A stretch of 64,000 nt of DNA from Effrenium voratum (Eukaryota > Sar > Dinophyceae > Suessiales > Symbiodiniaceae): assembly GCA_963377175.1 (NCBI GenBank), contig CAUJNA010003079.1:682274-746273 (forward strand). The letters are read 5' to 3'. The translations under genes were made by a program, and so were the position numbers. Positions 51,180 through 63,380 of this stretch are shown here, piece by piece. Positions within the stretch are counted from its first letter, which is position 1. Each line of letters begins with the position of its first letter. Below the pieces are notes generated by a model. That model was not told the DNA's origin, did not search any database, and saw nothing but the letters and a program-made list of their open reading frames with translations.

Positions 51180-52240
51180 GGAGCTGCACTTCTCGCAGGC
51201 TGGGCAGGTGGCTGCACAAGAGGGATATTATTTCGAGAGAACGCCTTGGGTTTCATATGGAGCAGAGGATCCAAGCACTGATTCTGACAATTTGGGTCTC
51301 TGGTGTTTGGTGGGAATTAGCCCCGCACGGGCAAGCGAATCTCAGAGCGGCAGAACAGTTGTGTAGATCACCACAAGATATGCAAGGCTGAATCACACAG
51401 CCTTGGGAACGATGCTGAAACTGCGCTCCCAAAGTCTCCTGCTGTGCTTCGCGGATGAACCCTGAAGGGATGTGGTGTTGGAGGCGCCCAACTCGAGTTT
51501 TGACGGACTATGCACTGCACTGCACTGCTCTTCCTCTGGCAGTTGGCTCATGTTGGCACCATCGAAGGCACGCACGCGGTTTTCTTCCCACCCCCTCTGC
51601 TCACGACAACCCCTTGGCCAGGCACGGCGAGCTTCCGTTCGAAGAATTCCCCTGGAACAATGAAGTCAAGCAAAGGTTCCCTTCCACCACCAAAACAAAA
51701 AAGGTCTGACGCACAAACGAATCTGTGGTTCACACAGTTCAAAAAGAAACAAACAAAAACACGGGCCCGATGCATAAACCATCTCTTGGGCACCGAGCTA
51801 AGCCTTCTTTCGAACTAATTCCAGGGGGTTTGCCCGCTTGCCTTGACGGCCTTGCCGGCGAACGTGAACCGGCTGCTCCTGCGGGTGGGGCTGGAGTGCT
51901 TTGCGACAACTATGTTCTACAGCCTAAATTCTAGGAAACGGTTTGGATGCGGTTTTTATGGATCCAGCCCGCTAGGACATTAAAAGAGTACTAAAAGAGT
52001 ACCAAAAAAGACCCTACAGGGGAAAGAACAGGTGAAATCCACAAAAAGCGCATCCAAAGCGTTTTCTAGATACATCAAGACGCAGTATAAATTTTCGGCA
52101 TAATAATAATTAAGACCCTCGGTTCCCTAAGGCGAGCCAATACTATGGCAAAGCAGGGTTCGTTCCCGAAACTTGCGTGGCGCTTGCCCCAAAGAACCCA
52201 TACTCACTACCCAAAAACAAAAACGGCTTTGAATTAGATA
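51180..52240. other. no gene recognised
   Basis: Plus and minus frames are short. There is nothing with paired splice sites and a protein-like sequence that I would defend. Confidence 0.35.
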
Positions 52241-52249
52241 ATTCAATTA

Positions 52250-52360
52250 CTCTGTCGCCCAAAGGACCCAGAAATAAAAGGTGATCACCTTTTGGGGCCT
52301 TTACTAATAGACCAAAATTGGAAAACCAAAAGGTTAAAAGGTCGGCTTTGGGCAACTGAG
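52250..52360 (+). mobile_element. small inverted-repeat element, family R3
   Basis: Almost identical to 26,577-26,690: CTCTGTCGCCCAAAGGACCC start, AAAGGTGATCACCTTTTGG palindrome, GGCAACTGAG end. Confidence 0.85.
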
Positions 52361-53342
52361 ATTAGATATGGACCCCGCTGCTTGCATAGCCCCGGACGTT
52401 GCCGTTAACTCCAACGCAACGGCTGGCTTCCGGCAAATGGCGTACTACAGTTTCTGAAAACATCAAAATTTCACTGGCTCGTTATAGGCCCCCTGACGAG
52501 TGTTGGTATGCTTCAAGCCATAGGACAAGCTAACATGCGAGCACTATTGCAATCCTATTGGCCACGTGGCAATAAACTACGGGACCAACGTGGAGAGAGG
52601 CCTTTGTGAGCACATCCGGAAGCTGACAGGCATTCTACAGGCATGACATCCCACAAGGGACGTTCTAACGAAACCCGTCCCCGCAACTTGGTGCCATTAA
52701 ACACTTTCATTAGCTTCAGCCGCCTGGACAAAACGAGAAAATATGTCCAGTAGTGATAGATTCCCTCAAGGAAAACTAACACATATTCTTGAGCCAATGG
52801 AAGAACAGCAGAAATCCGGCGGAACATGGGAACGCGGCCAAAAACGCCAGTCCTCAGACCCCGGCGGTCTCAAGAGATCCCGGGGCGGCTCATCATCCAC
52901 AACCTCCAATGCCTGTACATCCTCGGTATGTTCGAACTTGGCGACTCCCCCCCAACTGACCGCTCGCTCAGGGAGGTAAGGGGAGCAATCAAAACAACAA
53001 CCCCTTGGCATCGATGACAGCCAATTCCTCTCGCTCTTGCTTGGCTTTTGCTGTCGACCGTGCATATTAATCGTCTTGCCCGGCGAGAAGGCGCAAGACA
53101 AGGAGATAAGGAAATTACATGATCAACAAGGTAAAGGTGAAAAGGCCCGATGCTTCGTAGCCAAGATTGTGTGCGTTCCAAAGCCTACTTCAAGGAAAAA
53201 CATCGTCTGTTGGGCCCGGATCTTGAAGACTCAGCTTCCAGGTTTGGATTGGTCCGGACATGGACCACTTCCGAAACAATCCAAATGGCAAGGGGATTGA
53301 GGCCATTTCTTAGAAACCATGCAAAACAGTAGGCTTTGCAAT

Positions 53343-53445
53343 CACATATATATATATATACATATATATTACAACTCCGCTATCCAAGTTAGTAAACACA
53401 CACACATATATATATATGTATATATATATATATGTATAGTAAGAT
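53343..53445. repeat. TA/CA microsatellite cluster
   Basis: Runs of TATATA with CATATA and GTATA interruptions, and a short CACACACA. Confidence 0.9.
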
Positions 53446-53664
53446 AATATAGATAAACTCATTGAACACCCTTGGAACACCTGGTGGGAACTCACCTTTC
53501 TTGCCAAGGCTGTAACCACAGATCCCCAGTGGATGGCCCAAACAAAGTAACCATTGTTTTTGTTTATCCCCAAAATGGCCCCACCCCCCAAAAGTGGCTG
53601 TGGCTCAAAAAGGTGGCACCCAAAATAGCTTCTTGGTAGATGGAAGCAAAGAACAAAGCCTGCG

Positions 53665-53762
53665 TAAGCCCGCTGCAAACCCCGTACTCCCAGTGAACAT
53701 CCCAATCCAATGGGTGGTGAACCTACCCCAAAATGGTACCATTGGTGTTGACCCACGGCCAA
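53665..53762 (+). mobile_element. dispersed small repeat, family R6
   Basis: Second copy of the block at 46,297-46,391, same orientation, lying in a kinesin intron. Confidence 0.6.
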
Positions 53763-53834
53763 GTGACTCAAGCCAGAGTCCCAATGGATCAGACAGCTCC
53801 GCCGGAACCCGAGTTCCGTGCCGCGAACTTGAAC

Positions 53835-53940
53835 CCGGCGAGGCGCCACGGCGATGTCGGAGCGCCAGAGCTGCGCCTTGAGCGCGAAGAGCTCCTCCAA
53901 GATCCGCGGCAAGAGCCCCGGCTGCTCCGAGGTGCCGCAC
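53835..53940 (-). CDS. kinesin motor exon (after the P-loop)
   Basis: A 106-bp exon between a GGTTTCGAG acceptor and a GTTCAAG donor encodes SEQPGLLPRILEELFALKA and then LWRSDIAV. This matches the kinesin segment GxxPR..e.iF....... after the P-loop exon (helix alpha-2a region and the beta-strand leading to EIYNE). The order relative to the other kinesin exons on the minus strand is correct. It lies 1.25 kb after the P-loop exon. Confidence 0.7.
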
Positions 53941-53999
53941 CTCGAAACCCGGCGAAAGCGGAAGCGATCGGATCGGCGTAGCGGGCGCGCAAGAAGGGA

Positions 54000-55190
54000 T
54001 ACAGAAAAACCGCAACGTGGCCTGGCTTCCCTGTATGCTGGAAAAAGCAACAATTTAGCTTGACTCAAGAAGGGGCGTGGGGTTTCCAGTCGAAAGGGTG
54101 GTTTGGTGGTGAAATGGAGGGTGAATACAATTTATGTTCCAAAGCCAGGGGTGCAAATGATTCTGCTTCCCTCTGGTTTGGAGCGTGGTTTGGTGGTTCA
54201 GGGGTTCAAATCCAAACCAATCCAAACCAGTTAAGTCTTACCTGACGGGTGCCCCCAAACCAACCGGAAAACAGGAAAACAACTCCTCCAAGACTATGGG
54301 TGATGTCGCTTTTGTGCGGCTAGTTTGAGGGTCCAGGCTCCTAGAACTTCCCCATAAAAACCAGCCCAGAAAGAAACTCAGCCACAATTGGTCCGAAAAG
54401 TGATGTGTAAAAAGGATGTAATGTAGGGACCCCTGAAAAAAAGAAGAAATTGAACAAACAAACAAATGAGCGAGCGGACGAACCAAGAAACAAACAAAAC
54501 AAACCAAGCCAATAAAGCTGATAAACAAGCAAACCAAGCCCATGACACACATGAACCAGCAAGAACAAGCACGCAAGTCAGAGGCGTTCTTTGCTCCGGT
54601 TTCTTTACAGCACTGTGGATGGTACGCGGTTTTTGACGGTATTCACAGGGTGTCGTCCATCACTGGCGCGAAACGGATGTTGTGGACCCATCGCCGCATT
54701 TTGGGCATCCCCCAAATTGGATTGGATTAACTTGGCTGGGGGAGTTGCACCGCTTCTTGTCGATGGTAAATGGGCACCCCGGACTAAGAAAGCAATGGTG
54801 AATTAATAAGGGGTGTTCCCCTTTAGTGGGAATTCCTTCGTCACTTTGGAACTCCTGTCAAATACGACTGCTCCCCCGCAAAGTGGTCGAATTCCCCTAA
54901 AAAGAGGAAACCTAATCAACCAGTTGGGGGCTACTTGGCTCTATATGGGTGTGTCTTTGTTTGAGTTTGTACCCCTTTTTGCTTGGTCTTAAAGGGAAAC
55001 CAAAAGGAACACCGGAATCCACGTTGGGGCTCCGGATCCTAAAGAAAACAGATACCCTTTTGGTTTTCCTCTTAACCAAAAAAAGAATCAACAACTAACA
55101 AGGAACACATAAACTTCCAACCTCCAAATCCAAAAAAAACATCGAGCCACCCACAACTCTGACACCTCCTTTCCGCCCCTCCCGCCCCCC
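54000..55190. other. kinesin intron; dispersed repeats, no exon seen
   Basis: AACAAAC-rich sequence at 54,440-54,540, and AAAGGGAAACCAAAAGG motifs near 54,990. An isolated open frame on the minus strand at 54,240-54,580 is Phe/Leu/Cys-rich and derives from the AACAAAC repeats. Confidence 0.4.
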
Positions 55191-55193
55191 CAC

Positions 55194-55331
55194 CGCTTGA
55201 GCCATATTGGGTCCCCCGGGTCCCGGGCAGCGTGAAGCTTTTGCCCGCGCCAGAAGGGCCGCAGGCGATGAGCGCCACGTTGTGGCCATCCATGGCGCTC
55301 TGCGCCAAGCCGCTGAGCTCACCGAAGACCT
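55194..55331 (-). CDS. kinesin motor exon with P-loop
   Basis: After a GGAGGCAG acceptor the minus strand encodes VFGELSGLAQSAMDGHNVAL, then IACGPSGAGKSFTLPG. It matches the kinesin pattern VF......vqS.ldGyN.ci.AYGqTGsGKT.TM.G, including the Walker A motif G-P-S-G-A-G-K-S. The usual Q-T is P-S and the aromatic of AYG is Cys. The motif order, and the RVRPP exon upstream with a coiled-coil exon before that, suggest a C-terminal motor (kinesin-14-like), a microtubule minus-end motor. The 3' end is uncertain. Confidence 0.85.
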
Positions 55332-55349
55332 CTGCCTCCATCGATCGAT

Positions 55350-56850
55350 GGGGGCCCCAAAGCCAGGCGAGGGAGCGAAAAAGACATGGCTATGGCTATG
55401 GCTCTGGGTCTGTCCTTTCCTTTTTTGGTTGGGACTCCACCTCTTTTGGTCGTTTTCAAGGAAAGCAACACAAAAACACAGACTATCGTTTCTTTTTCCT
55501 GGAGGGGGGTCTGTCGCTTTTTTCGTCTTTTCCGCCGGATATCGAGCCGGAGCCAGATAGGGTGTGTTTCTTGAGTTGGGGGGTTGATTGGGCAAGCAAC
55601 AAGGAAAACCGAATCCATGTCGGTCTGTTATCACCTCCTTTGTTGGCTGGCTTTAAAGGGAAACCAAAAAGGAAACCCACACTTTTTTTGGGGGGGGGTC
55701 CCCTACAAATTTGGGCCTGTCAGGGCCATCAACCTTCAAGTCGACATAGGTGGCTCGTCTTTGTTTAGGAATCGGACCCAAAATAGATTCGGCTGTCCTT
55801 TCGGATCACCTTTGAAACGAAAACCAAGCAAGGGGTACCCCTAAACAAACCAGACCCATATGGGAGCCGTCGATTCTTTTTTTGGGGCCCGTTAAACTTG
55901 GCTGCTGCAGCGGGCCTCTGCAAAAAGTGTGTTGACTTTTTTGTGAGTCTAATGGAAAACGGGTGTTTCAACCAACATATAAAGTCCTAAGATACAACCA
56001 AACATTCATAAAGTAAAGAATGCCGGGAACAAGTTGGCACCTTTCAGTTGAACACCGCAAAGAACAAGGAACCCACTGGGTGGCGTCCACGTGTCAAAGG
56101 AGGCCTCACAAAATGGATTCCTGTCGGCCCCCCCCAAAGAACAAAGGGGGAAAGGGTACCGTCAAATGAGGGGACTCAACCGCTGGGAGTCCTGTGGGGA
56201 AAATGCTTGCCAGAAAGGATTTGGAGGTTTCCTTTGAAAAAGACATACCCATACTGCCCCGTACATCTGACAAGAAAACTCTGTAAAACAAGTTGGACCA
56301 CAGGGTAATTTCAGAAACCGACCTTGGGGGCCTGAAGGAAATGAATTAAAATTGTTGAAGGCTTTGCCAAGTTGGCTGCGGGGGGGGGGGGGGGCGACGC
56401 GGTCCCAACTCAGCCACGACCCCGTTCAAAGAATTGATTGTGGCCCAGCTTCAGCCGTGCAAGCACCTCCCGGATACCTCAAAACTGCTGGTATCTTGTG
56501 TATGTTACCCGTGTTTCCCTCCTTGTCGCGTCGGGGATTCAGAGTGCAGGAAGACGAAAGACTGTAGAGGAACCCTTGTGGAAAAACCCCGTTATGGGTT
56601 CTGTCCGTTGATTTCTAGGGAGAGTGGGTTCAGACAAGGCCAACACCGCGTGCCCTAAGCTCTCCGGAGCATTGCCTGAGTGCTCTCTGGGCCGAGCACT
56701 GCACTGAAGTCGCTGGTGGCATATCCGCCGCTCAACGCCACCTGCCACGCCACACATCCATCGTAGCCATTTCGCTGGTAGCCATCGCTGGGACGGAAAC
56801 ATCTGCTTACAACTCTTCTTTGATGGTAGCCACCAGCCAGTGGCGAGCAG
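55350..56850. other. kinesin intron; no exon resolved
   Basis: Contains AAAGGGAAACCAAA-type dispersed repeats (55,650-55,860), a G homopolymer near 56,380, and no exon I can support. Confidence 0.4.
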
Positions 56851-56869
56851 TCAAGCCCAAAAAGCAACC

Positions 56870-57016
56870 AACAAACGAATCAATCAACCAAACAATCCAT
56901 TCAATCCATTCAATCAATCAATCAATCAATCCATCAATCGATCAACCAACCAACCAACCAACCAACCAATCAATCAAATCAAATCAAATCAAATAGAATC
57001 AAATCAAATCAAATCA

Positions 57017-57102
<86 letters not shown>

Positions 57103-58220
57103 TCACGCAATCAAATCAAATCAAATCAAATCAACTCAAATCAATCAATCAACCAATCAATCAACGAATCAACCAACCAATCAACCAATCAAACAATCCA
57201 TTCAATCGATCAATGAATCCATCGATCCATCAATCAATCAACCAACCAACCAACCAATCAATCAATCAACCAATCAACCAACCAACCAGCCAAACATCAG
57301 TCTGTCAACCAATCCACCAATACCAAAATACATAAATCAATAAATAAATGAATACGCCAGTCAGTCAGTCAATAAATCGAAACAATCAATCAATCAATCA
57401 ATCTATCAATCTATCAATCAATCAATCAAATCAATCAAATCAATCAATCAATCAACCAACCAACCAATCAATCAATCAACCAACCAAGCAATCAATCAGT
57501 CAGTCAATCAATCAACCAATCAATCAAGTCAACCCGATCAACCCATCAATCCAACCCAACCCAATCCATTCCAATCCAATCAATCAACCAACCGATGAGC
57601 TCAAAACCAACCAAACAACCAACCAGCCAATCAATCAACTAATCAATCAACTAATCAATCAAGTCAATCATTCAGTCAATCAAATCGATCAATGTCAAAT
57701 CAAACCACAGGACAATCAAGGAATCAACCAATCAAACAAACCAACCAACCAATCCAACCAATCCAACCAATCGAACCAATCCAGCCAACACAATCAAACC
57801 AGTCAATCCAAACAATCAAAGAATCAAATCGAATCGAATCTAATCACATGAAATCGCATAAGACCCCAATCCAAAACACATCAACCCAACGCTCAAATCA
57901 GTTCAGGTCAAGACAAGTCAGGTCAAGTCAAGTCAATCCGTCAACCAACCATGTATTCATCCACCCCATGCCATACTTTCCCATCCCATCCCATTCCATC
58001 CCACCAACCCAACCAACCCAATCAGCCCATCAAACCAATTAACCCGACCATCTGCCAATCAAACAACAAATCAGTCCAAATCAAACCACCCTGTTTCATC
58101 AACAAAATCAAACTAATCAACCAGGGAAATCAACATAAGCCAAGTCGAACCCAATGAAACCCAGTGCAATCCATCAATCAAGTAGCGAATCAGTCAGTCA
58201 GTAAGCCAATCAGCCACTCC
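56870..58220. repeat. TCAA/ACCAA tetranucleotide array, about 1.3 kb
   Basis: Long runs of ATCA/TCAA with CCAA, TCAAA and TCCA variants. Purest at 57,020-57,100, degenerating toward 58,200. Open frames of Asn/Gln/Ser/Ile/Pro arise from the repeat. Confidence 0.95.
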
Positions 58221-58869
58221 GAAAGTCAATTGGTCGGTCGATTGGGAGATCGGGCGGCCAGCCACCAGCGAGCCAGCCATGGCACATCCCTTTGCGGGAA
58301 GATGCGCATAACCGTCCATTTGCTCAAGTTCCCTGAGCCAACCAAAAAAAACGATTCTAGTAGCTATCGATTCCTTTCAAAAAAAAAAAAGAAGGAAAGT
58401 AAGACGCCACCACGTCAGCCACTGGAAGTTTCCCCCCAAAGCACCGGTGACCACTCCTCGCCTCCAGCGTATGCCGGTCCACCCTCCTGGATCCGAAGCG
58501 GAACGTTCGGAAGCTGCTCTCTTCGCTGCGAGGGAGATGGGGAAGTGGCAGCCCAAGAAAAAAAGACGGAAAAACTAAAAAAAACATAGGACGTGCGATG
58601 GGTGCGAGATGGGCCACCCAAAAAAACTGGGGGAAATGGGTAGGCGATCGGTGGGGGTCGCATGGTGTGGGTCGGTCAAAAATAGGAATTCCTGGAAAAC
58701 TGGTTGCGATCGGGAAGTGGAATGGACCAAAACCGGCTTGCCCTAGCTGAGTTTTGAGCCACTGCCAAATCAGAACTGGAATGAACCTGGCAAAAAGCCC
58801 GAATGGTTTATCTCGGGTCATTCCATTTCTCTTGCCCTGCTCAGCACCATAACACCAAATACAGACACA

Positions 58870-59340
58870 ACAAAAGAAAGAAAGACAGTGACAAATACAG
58901 AACGCTTGAAAGGAAGAAAGAAAGGAAGGAATAACAAATAAGCAAAGAGAAAATGAAAGACGGATAGAGAACGAATCAGGAAAGAACGACATAACGAAAT
59001 AAAGAAATATATAAACAAGCAAAGAAACACATAGAGAAAGAGAATAATCAATAATCAAATAAACAAGGCAATAATAAAGAAGTCAAGAAAAAACACTGAA
59101 GAACAAAAAACAACAAGCATAAATATGTGCACAAGAAAGAAACAAATACATAACAAGAAAGAACACAATAACGAACAAAATAAACCAACAGAAAGGAAGG
59201 GAAAGGAAGGGAAAGGAAGGGAAGGCAGAAGTAATGAAGGAAAGGAAAAAGATATAGAAAGACAAGAGAGAAATAAAGTAGGAAACAAAATATAGAAGCG
59301 TATCATAAGGAAGATCAAAACTAAAATAATGATAAATAGT
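58870..59340. repeat. purine-rich AAAGA/GGAAAG tract
   Basis: A 470-bp stretch is dominated by A and G on the plus strand. It includes GGGAAAGGAA units at about 59,197-59,225. Confidence 0.85.
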
Positions 59341-59344
59341 TCTT

Positions 59345-60430
59345 GTATGATTGGAAACTTCCGCCCACCGACGAAGCCGGCTCTGCTGGTTGTTTGCACT
59401 ATAATCATTCAACAACGTACCTACTCCAAATGCCCGGACAAGGGGATAGCGTAGGGAAGGGAAACTTGCCCAAAGGACATCAGTCTTGGGGTTTTACTCA
59501 TTTCGCACCAGTGCTTGGCGGTTTCTCTCAAGCGCAGGGTTTCATCAATCCCATGCGAAAAACAGTTCGACCACCAGCAGATTGAGACAGAAACAAGAAA
59601 ATTTTCTGACAGGGTTTCAGTCCCTAAGGAGGGGGCTGTCAGGCTGTCCAGGGAGGTTCCCTAAGGCTCCCTAAACAACCCCAGAGCTCTCAACCAGGCA
59701 CCTTGCTTGTACCCCGCCCTGAAGGGGATTCCACAAGGGTTGTAACCATAGGTCTCCTTTTGCGAGAAAAAACATGTAAAATTCCCCATGAAGCCAATCC
59801 AAATTCCAGTGGAACCCATCTAATGTTCAAGCCAACCTAAAAATTGGACACCTAGTTGTAACACTCATGACAGGTCGCCTCTCTCAAGTTCCGAGCCCCA
59901 AACGAACCCAGCCTGGAGCCTCAACTGTTCAACCCCAAAAACCCACCGGTGGCTCGTCTCATTTTTCGGGGTAGTTCGATTGTTGGCTGGTGTTTTAAAG
60001 GTGATTCCCCCCAAACCGTCATTTTGGGGTGTCCCCTAAAAGCAATAATGAACCACAAGGGAGGCGAACTGGGGAGGGGGGGCCTTTGCCTTTTTAACCC
60101 CTGGCCTTAGGGGCTTAGGCTTATGCGGGCCCAACCCCCGAGCCCCGAGCCCGCCTCGAGGGCCCTAAGGTGAGCCGCCCATATCAGGTTTGGTCAGATT
60201 GCTGGTGGTTTGGGGGGCATCAAAAGAAAACCGCCCACATTTCACCTGATTTCGTGAGCCCTAATTTGCAAATGCCCTCTTGGGAAAGCAACCCACTTGA
60301 ATTGTCCCAAAATCGGATATGGGAACCTCTTATATTGTGGTGTCCTGTTGGTTTCCCTTTAAGGTGTCCTTTAACGAAAAAAGAAAACAACACACCTGAC
60401 AAGACTTACGAAAAAAGAACAAAAAACACG
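59345..60430. other. kinesin intron; no exon resolved
   Basis: No exon with both splice signals and a protein-like frame. Includes a GGCC-rich patch at 60,120-60,170. Confidence 0.4.
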
Positions 60431-60450
60431 TCACCCCCAGCGGCGGTCAC

Positions 60451-60553
60451 TTCGGGTGCCTCAGCACCGGCGCCGCGGTCTCCGCGTGGAGCCGCGCGTC
60501 CTGCAGCTCTTGCGGCAGCGGCGGGCGCACGCGGCACACGGTGCGTAGGCCGC
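60451..60553 (-). CDS. kinesin motor domain, first exon
   Basis: A 103-bp exon lies between a CGGTTCAG acceptor and a GTGACC donor. It encodes GLRTVCRVRPPLPQELQDAR and then LHAETAAPVLRHP. The sequence L-R-x-x-C-R-V-R-P-P-L is the first beta strand of kinesin motors (GNIRVFCRVRPPL in kinesin-14), so the motor begins here. It is followed 5.1 kb later by the P-loop exon. Confidence 0.8.
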
Positions 60554-60725
60554 CTGAACCGGCCGGCCGCACGTCCGTCCCGGCCACTTAAGTCTTGGCC
60601 GGTGGTTTCTTTCTTCTTCTTTTTTTGGGGTCCGGGACGGGCTATGGTTCTAGGGGTAGCGGATCCTTAACTTGCAGTTGTCATTCATGGCCATCTCTTG
60701 ACTGGTGGTCTGGATAGAAATGCTA

Positions 60726-60848
60726 CTAGGCCCTCCACAAAAAAAAAAGAAGAAAAGAATAAGGGTACCCGATTTTTTTTTATGTAATCTGTTTTATTAG
60801 GGACACCCCCCCAAAAAAAGAGTAAAAGGGCACTACTGGGGGGCCTAG
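60726..60848 (+). mobile_element. small inverted-repeat element, family R1
   Basis: CTAGGCCCTCCA start, AATAAGGGTACCCGATTTTT core, GGCACTACTGGGGGGCCTAG end. The start is disturbed by an A tract. Confidence 0.8.
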
Positions 60849-61697
60849 TTTTTGTCCGGGACACCAGTATGATCCTAGGGCTAGCTTCCATGTCCGTTCT
60901 TCCCACGGATCCTTCTTTCTAGAACACCATCAAAAACCCTGGGGAAATGGCTGGTTTTTGGAAACGGAACTAAGCGAAGTACGAAGCATTGGCCGGCCGG
61001 CTGTGGCTTGTGCCAGAGTGTCCCGCCAGTTTACCACTGCCCGCACCTTGATGTGTCTCTACATGGGGATCTCCCCCAAGCAAAATGAGGGTTGCCATGC
61101 ACGCCTCCAGATCTTAGAGCGCGTAGGAAACGCTTTTTCAGTCTTCATGGAATTGAAACGAACGGCGTACCGGGTCGAAACAATGACGCACCCCCCCCCC
61201 GCCCCCTTTGTGAAGAAACTGACCTGCAGTTGCTTGCAAATTGAGTTGGTACCTGTGTAAGGGTTGAGCAAAGAACATGTAAAACAAACGGTCACAAATA
61301 TGGAACAATTGTTTAGCTGTTTGCTGGTTCGTCAGCGAGCACGCGTCTCTCCGCACTCCAATCAGCTACTTCCATGTTCTAAAGTCCCTTGGGGAAACAA
61401 TAATATGTCCAGTAGCGATATTGATGGGAAACTAATGATAAACACAAAAACACGAATATTTATGGAAATCCATGGATGCCAAAAAACCCCTAGCGCATCC
61501 CTTCCCCGTGCTCGCTGTTCCGAACCGAATCCCCCAAGCAAAAAAAACACGGACGCCAAGCAAATCGTGCCTGGCGCATTGCCCTTCCCCGTCTTCTCCG
61601 AATCCGAAGCCGAAAAACAAAGGAAGAACAACAACATTCCAAACACCGGGAAAAAATGAAAATCCAAACCCGAAACGAAGAACCTAGCGCGAGGCGC

Positions 61698-61791
61698 TCT
61701 GAAGCTCCGCGAGGTCTTGCCGCAGTTGGAACCGCTCCGCCGTCAGGTCCCGCGCGGAGAGGCCGTGGCGCTGGCCCAGCTGCACCAGCTC
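61698..61791 (-). CDS. coiled-coil exon upstream of the kinesin motor
   Basis: After a CTCCGAG acceptor the minus strand encodes ELVQLGQRHGLSARDLTAER and then FQLRQDLAELQ, a heptad-like Leu/Gln/Glu/Arg pattern. It lies 1.1 kb before the motor's first exon. A coiled coil preceding the motor is the order expected in kinesin-14. A GC donor (CAGAGCGCC) avoids the in-frame TAG just downstream. Confidence 0.6.
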
Positions 61792-62329
61792 CTCGGAGAG
61801 CGCGGCCAATCCGATTTTGTTCGGAGCAAGAGCGAGAAAGAGCAAAAAACAGGGCCCCCGCCAAAAGCAAACAAAAGAAGAGAAAAGTACAAATGTTGCC
61901 CCAAAAAAAGAGAAAAAAGAAGAAGAAGAAAAGACAGAACAACAACAAAAAGTACAAAGGTGCTTCGAACCCGGCCCTTCCCCCCCCTGCCACCAAAGAA
62001 GGAGGTGATCCCGCAGCGGAGCCGCTCCGAGCCACTCTGGAGCCAAAGACTTCCAGAGCCTTGTGCTGTCCGAAAAAAAAGGTTTGGTGAGTGCATGCAA
62101 CATATGGACCAACAACATTCGGGGGCCCTGCAGAGTTCCCAACGCACCTGAACGCGGAGTGGGGATCCCACAGACAAGGCGGGACATCAGCATGTATCAC
62201 ATTCAACTAAAAACCTCGCGCATGGTCAAACACTGTGAGCAACTGCGGGGTTCCAACAAGCATTCCGAATCAGAAAACAACCCAAATACACAGCAGGTTA
62301 CCATGTTGTTTGGTAGCTTCACTTGCAAC

Positions 62330-62598
62330 CGTGCAGGCAGCGGGTGCATACGGCTGATTCAACCAGGCCCTCTCCTTCTAGTGGCTTAGCGTTTTGCATT
62401 GCCCTGAGTCGGTTGACCTCAAACAACTTGGGAACGGGGCAATGGTCAAAGTCAGAATGCAGTACCACTGACATTGCGTTGCAAACGGTGACTGCATTCT
62501 GGATTGTTCTTGCCCGCGTGCTCGTAACTGTCCGAACCCAAACTGCGACAACCCGTTTTGAGGCAAGCAGATTAACAGCCAATTTCTCAGGCACTTTT
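62330..62598 (-). CDS. large internal exon, unknown protein
   Basis: A 269-bp exon lies between a CATTGCAG acceptor and a GTTGCAAG donor. One frame is fully open: KVPEKLAVNLLASKRVVAVW, then VTSTRARTIQNAVTVCNAMS, VVLHSDFDHCPVPKLFEVNR. The beta/alpha-like alternation looks globular. It may be an earlier exon of the kinesin gene or a separate gene. The family is not recognised. Confidence 0.6.
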
Positions 62599-62734
62599 CT
62601 GCAATGAGCTGGCCGCGAACTGCAGTATACGCACACAGGTAGCTCGAGTTGTGACAAGGTGTGGGCACGTGTCACAATAGGGGCCCTCTCCCCAAAAAAT
62701 ATGGCCTTCACGCACCCACACATCCATTCAGGAG

Positions 62735-62825
62735 AGCTGCCTGTCGTACGTGACGATTCGCTCTTCCGGCGATGCTTGGTGCAACTTGGGCAAAAGCACG
62801 CAGAACTGCTTGAAAAGGCCAAGGG
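62735..62825 (-). CDS. candidate exon, two possible frames
   Basis: After a CTTTTCAAG acceptor either FCVLLPKLHQASPEERIVTY or AVLRAFAQVAPSIAGRANRH can be read, ending at a GC donor (GACAG followed by GCAGC). Frame not decided. Confidence 0.35.
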
Positions 62826-62925
62826 GAGACATTTGTGGGACTTAGGCTCATCTGCGCAAACCTAGTTTCGTTGAATGGAATCCAAAACGACAACCGAAGC
62901 TGCTGTTTTGCGGGGTTCAATTGTT

Positions 62926-63040
62926 GCTTGTGCTTAGCAGGGAATGAGAAATGGAATGACCCTTATAAATCATCCCTTGTGGCGTCTCCTAAGGGAATCC
63001 CGCATTTCATTCCCTCATTCCCTACTGAGCACAAGCAAGC
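62926..63040 (+). mobile_element. small inverted-repeat element, family R2
   Basis: GCTTGTGCTTAGCAGGGAAT at the left mirrors ATTCCCTACTGAGCACAAGC at the right. This is the clearest copy of the family (115 bp). Confidence 0.85.
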
Positions 63041-63325
63041 TTTTGAGCGCGCAAAAACACCAAGTCGAGACCCAAGGTTCGCTCAAGGAGTCACAGAGTT
63101 GCACCGTGGCCGGGATCAATCGGCGTTGCTCGACCCCAACCTCAGCTGGCGTATCAAAAACTTGGGCGGAGGCGGGCCAAGCCCAATCCAGAATCCATAT
63201 TCCTAGGCTGGAATTAGGACTCCAGAAAAGAAAAAAGAAAAGAACAAAACAAAAGAAATAACAAAAACAAAACATGTTTTCCTAGTTCGTCGAAAACAAA
63301 GCTAATTCTGGTGAAGATTCTTACT

Positions 63326-63380
63326 TCCTGAGTGGATGGCCCAACAAATGTCTGAACTTTTCATTTACCACTAGTTGCTT
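63326..63380 (+). mobile_element. partial R4 element
   Basis: CTTACTTCCTGAGTGGATGG and CTTTTCATTTACCAC match the left half of the R4 copies. Confidence 0.45.

Noticed and set aside
56755..56790. GTAGCCATTTCGCTGG as a dinoflagellate spliced-leader relic
   Set aside because: Only a partial match, and not followed by the leader's 3' part. I found no full leader anywhere in the window.
56840..58590. Asn/Gln/Ser-rich ORFs in the TCAA array
   Set aside because: Repeat-derived; no start context, splice sites or non-repeat domain.
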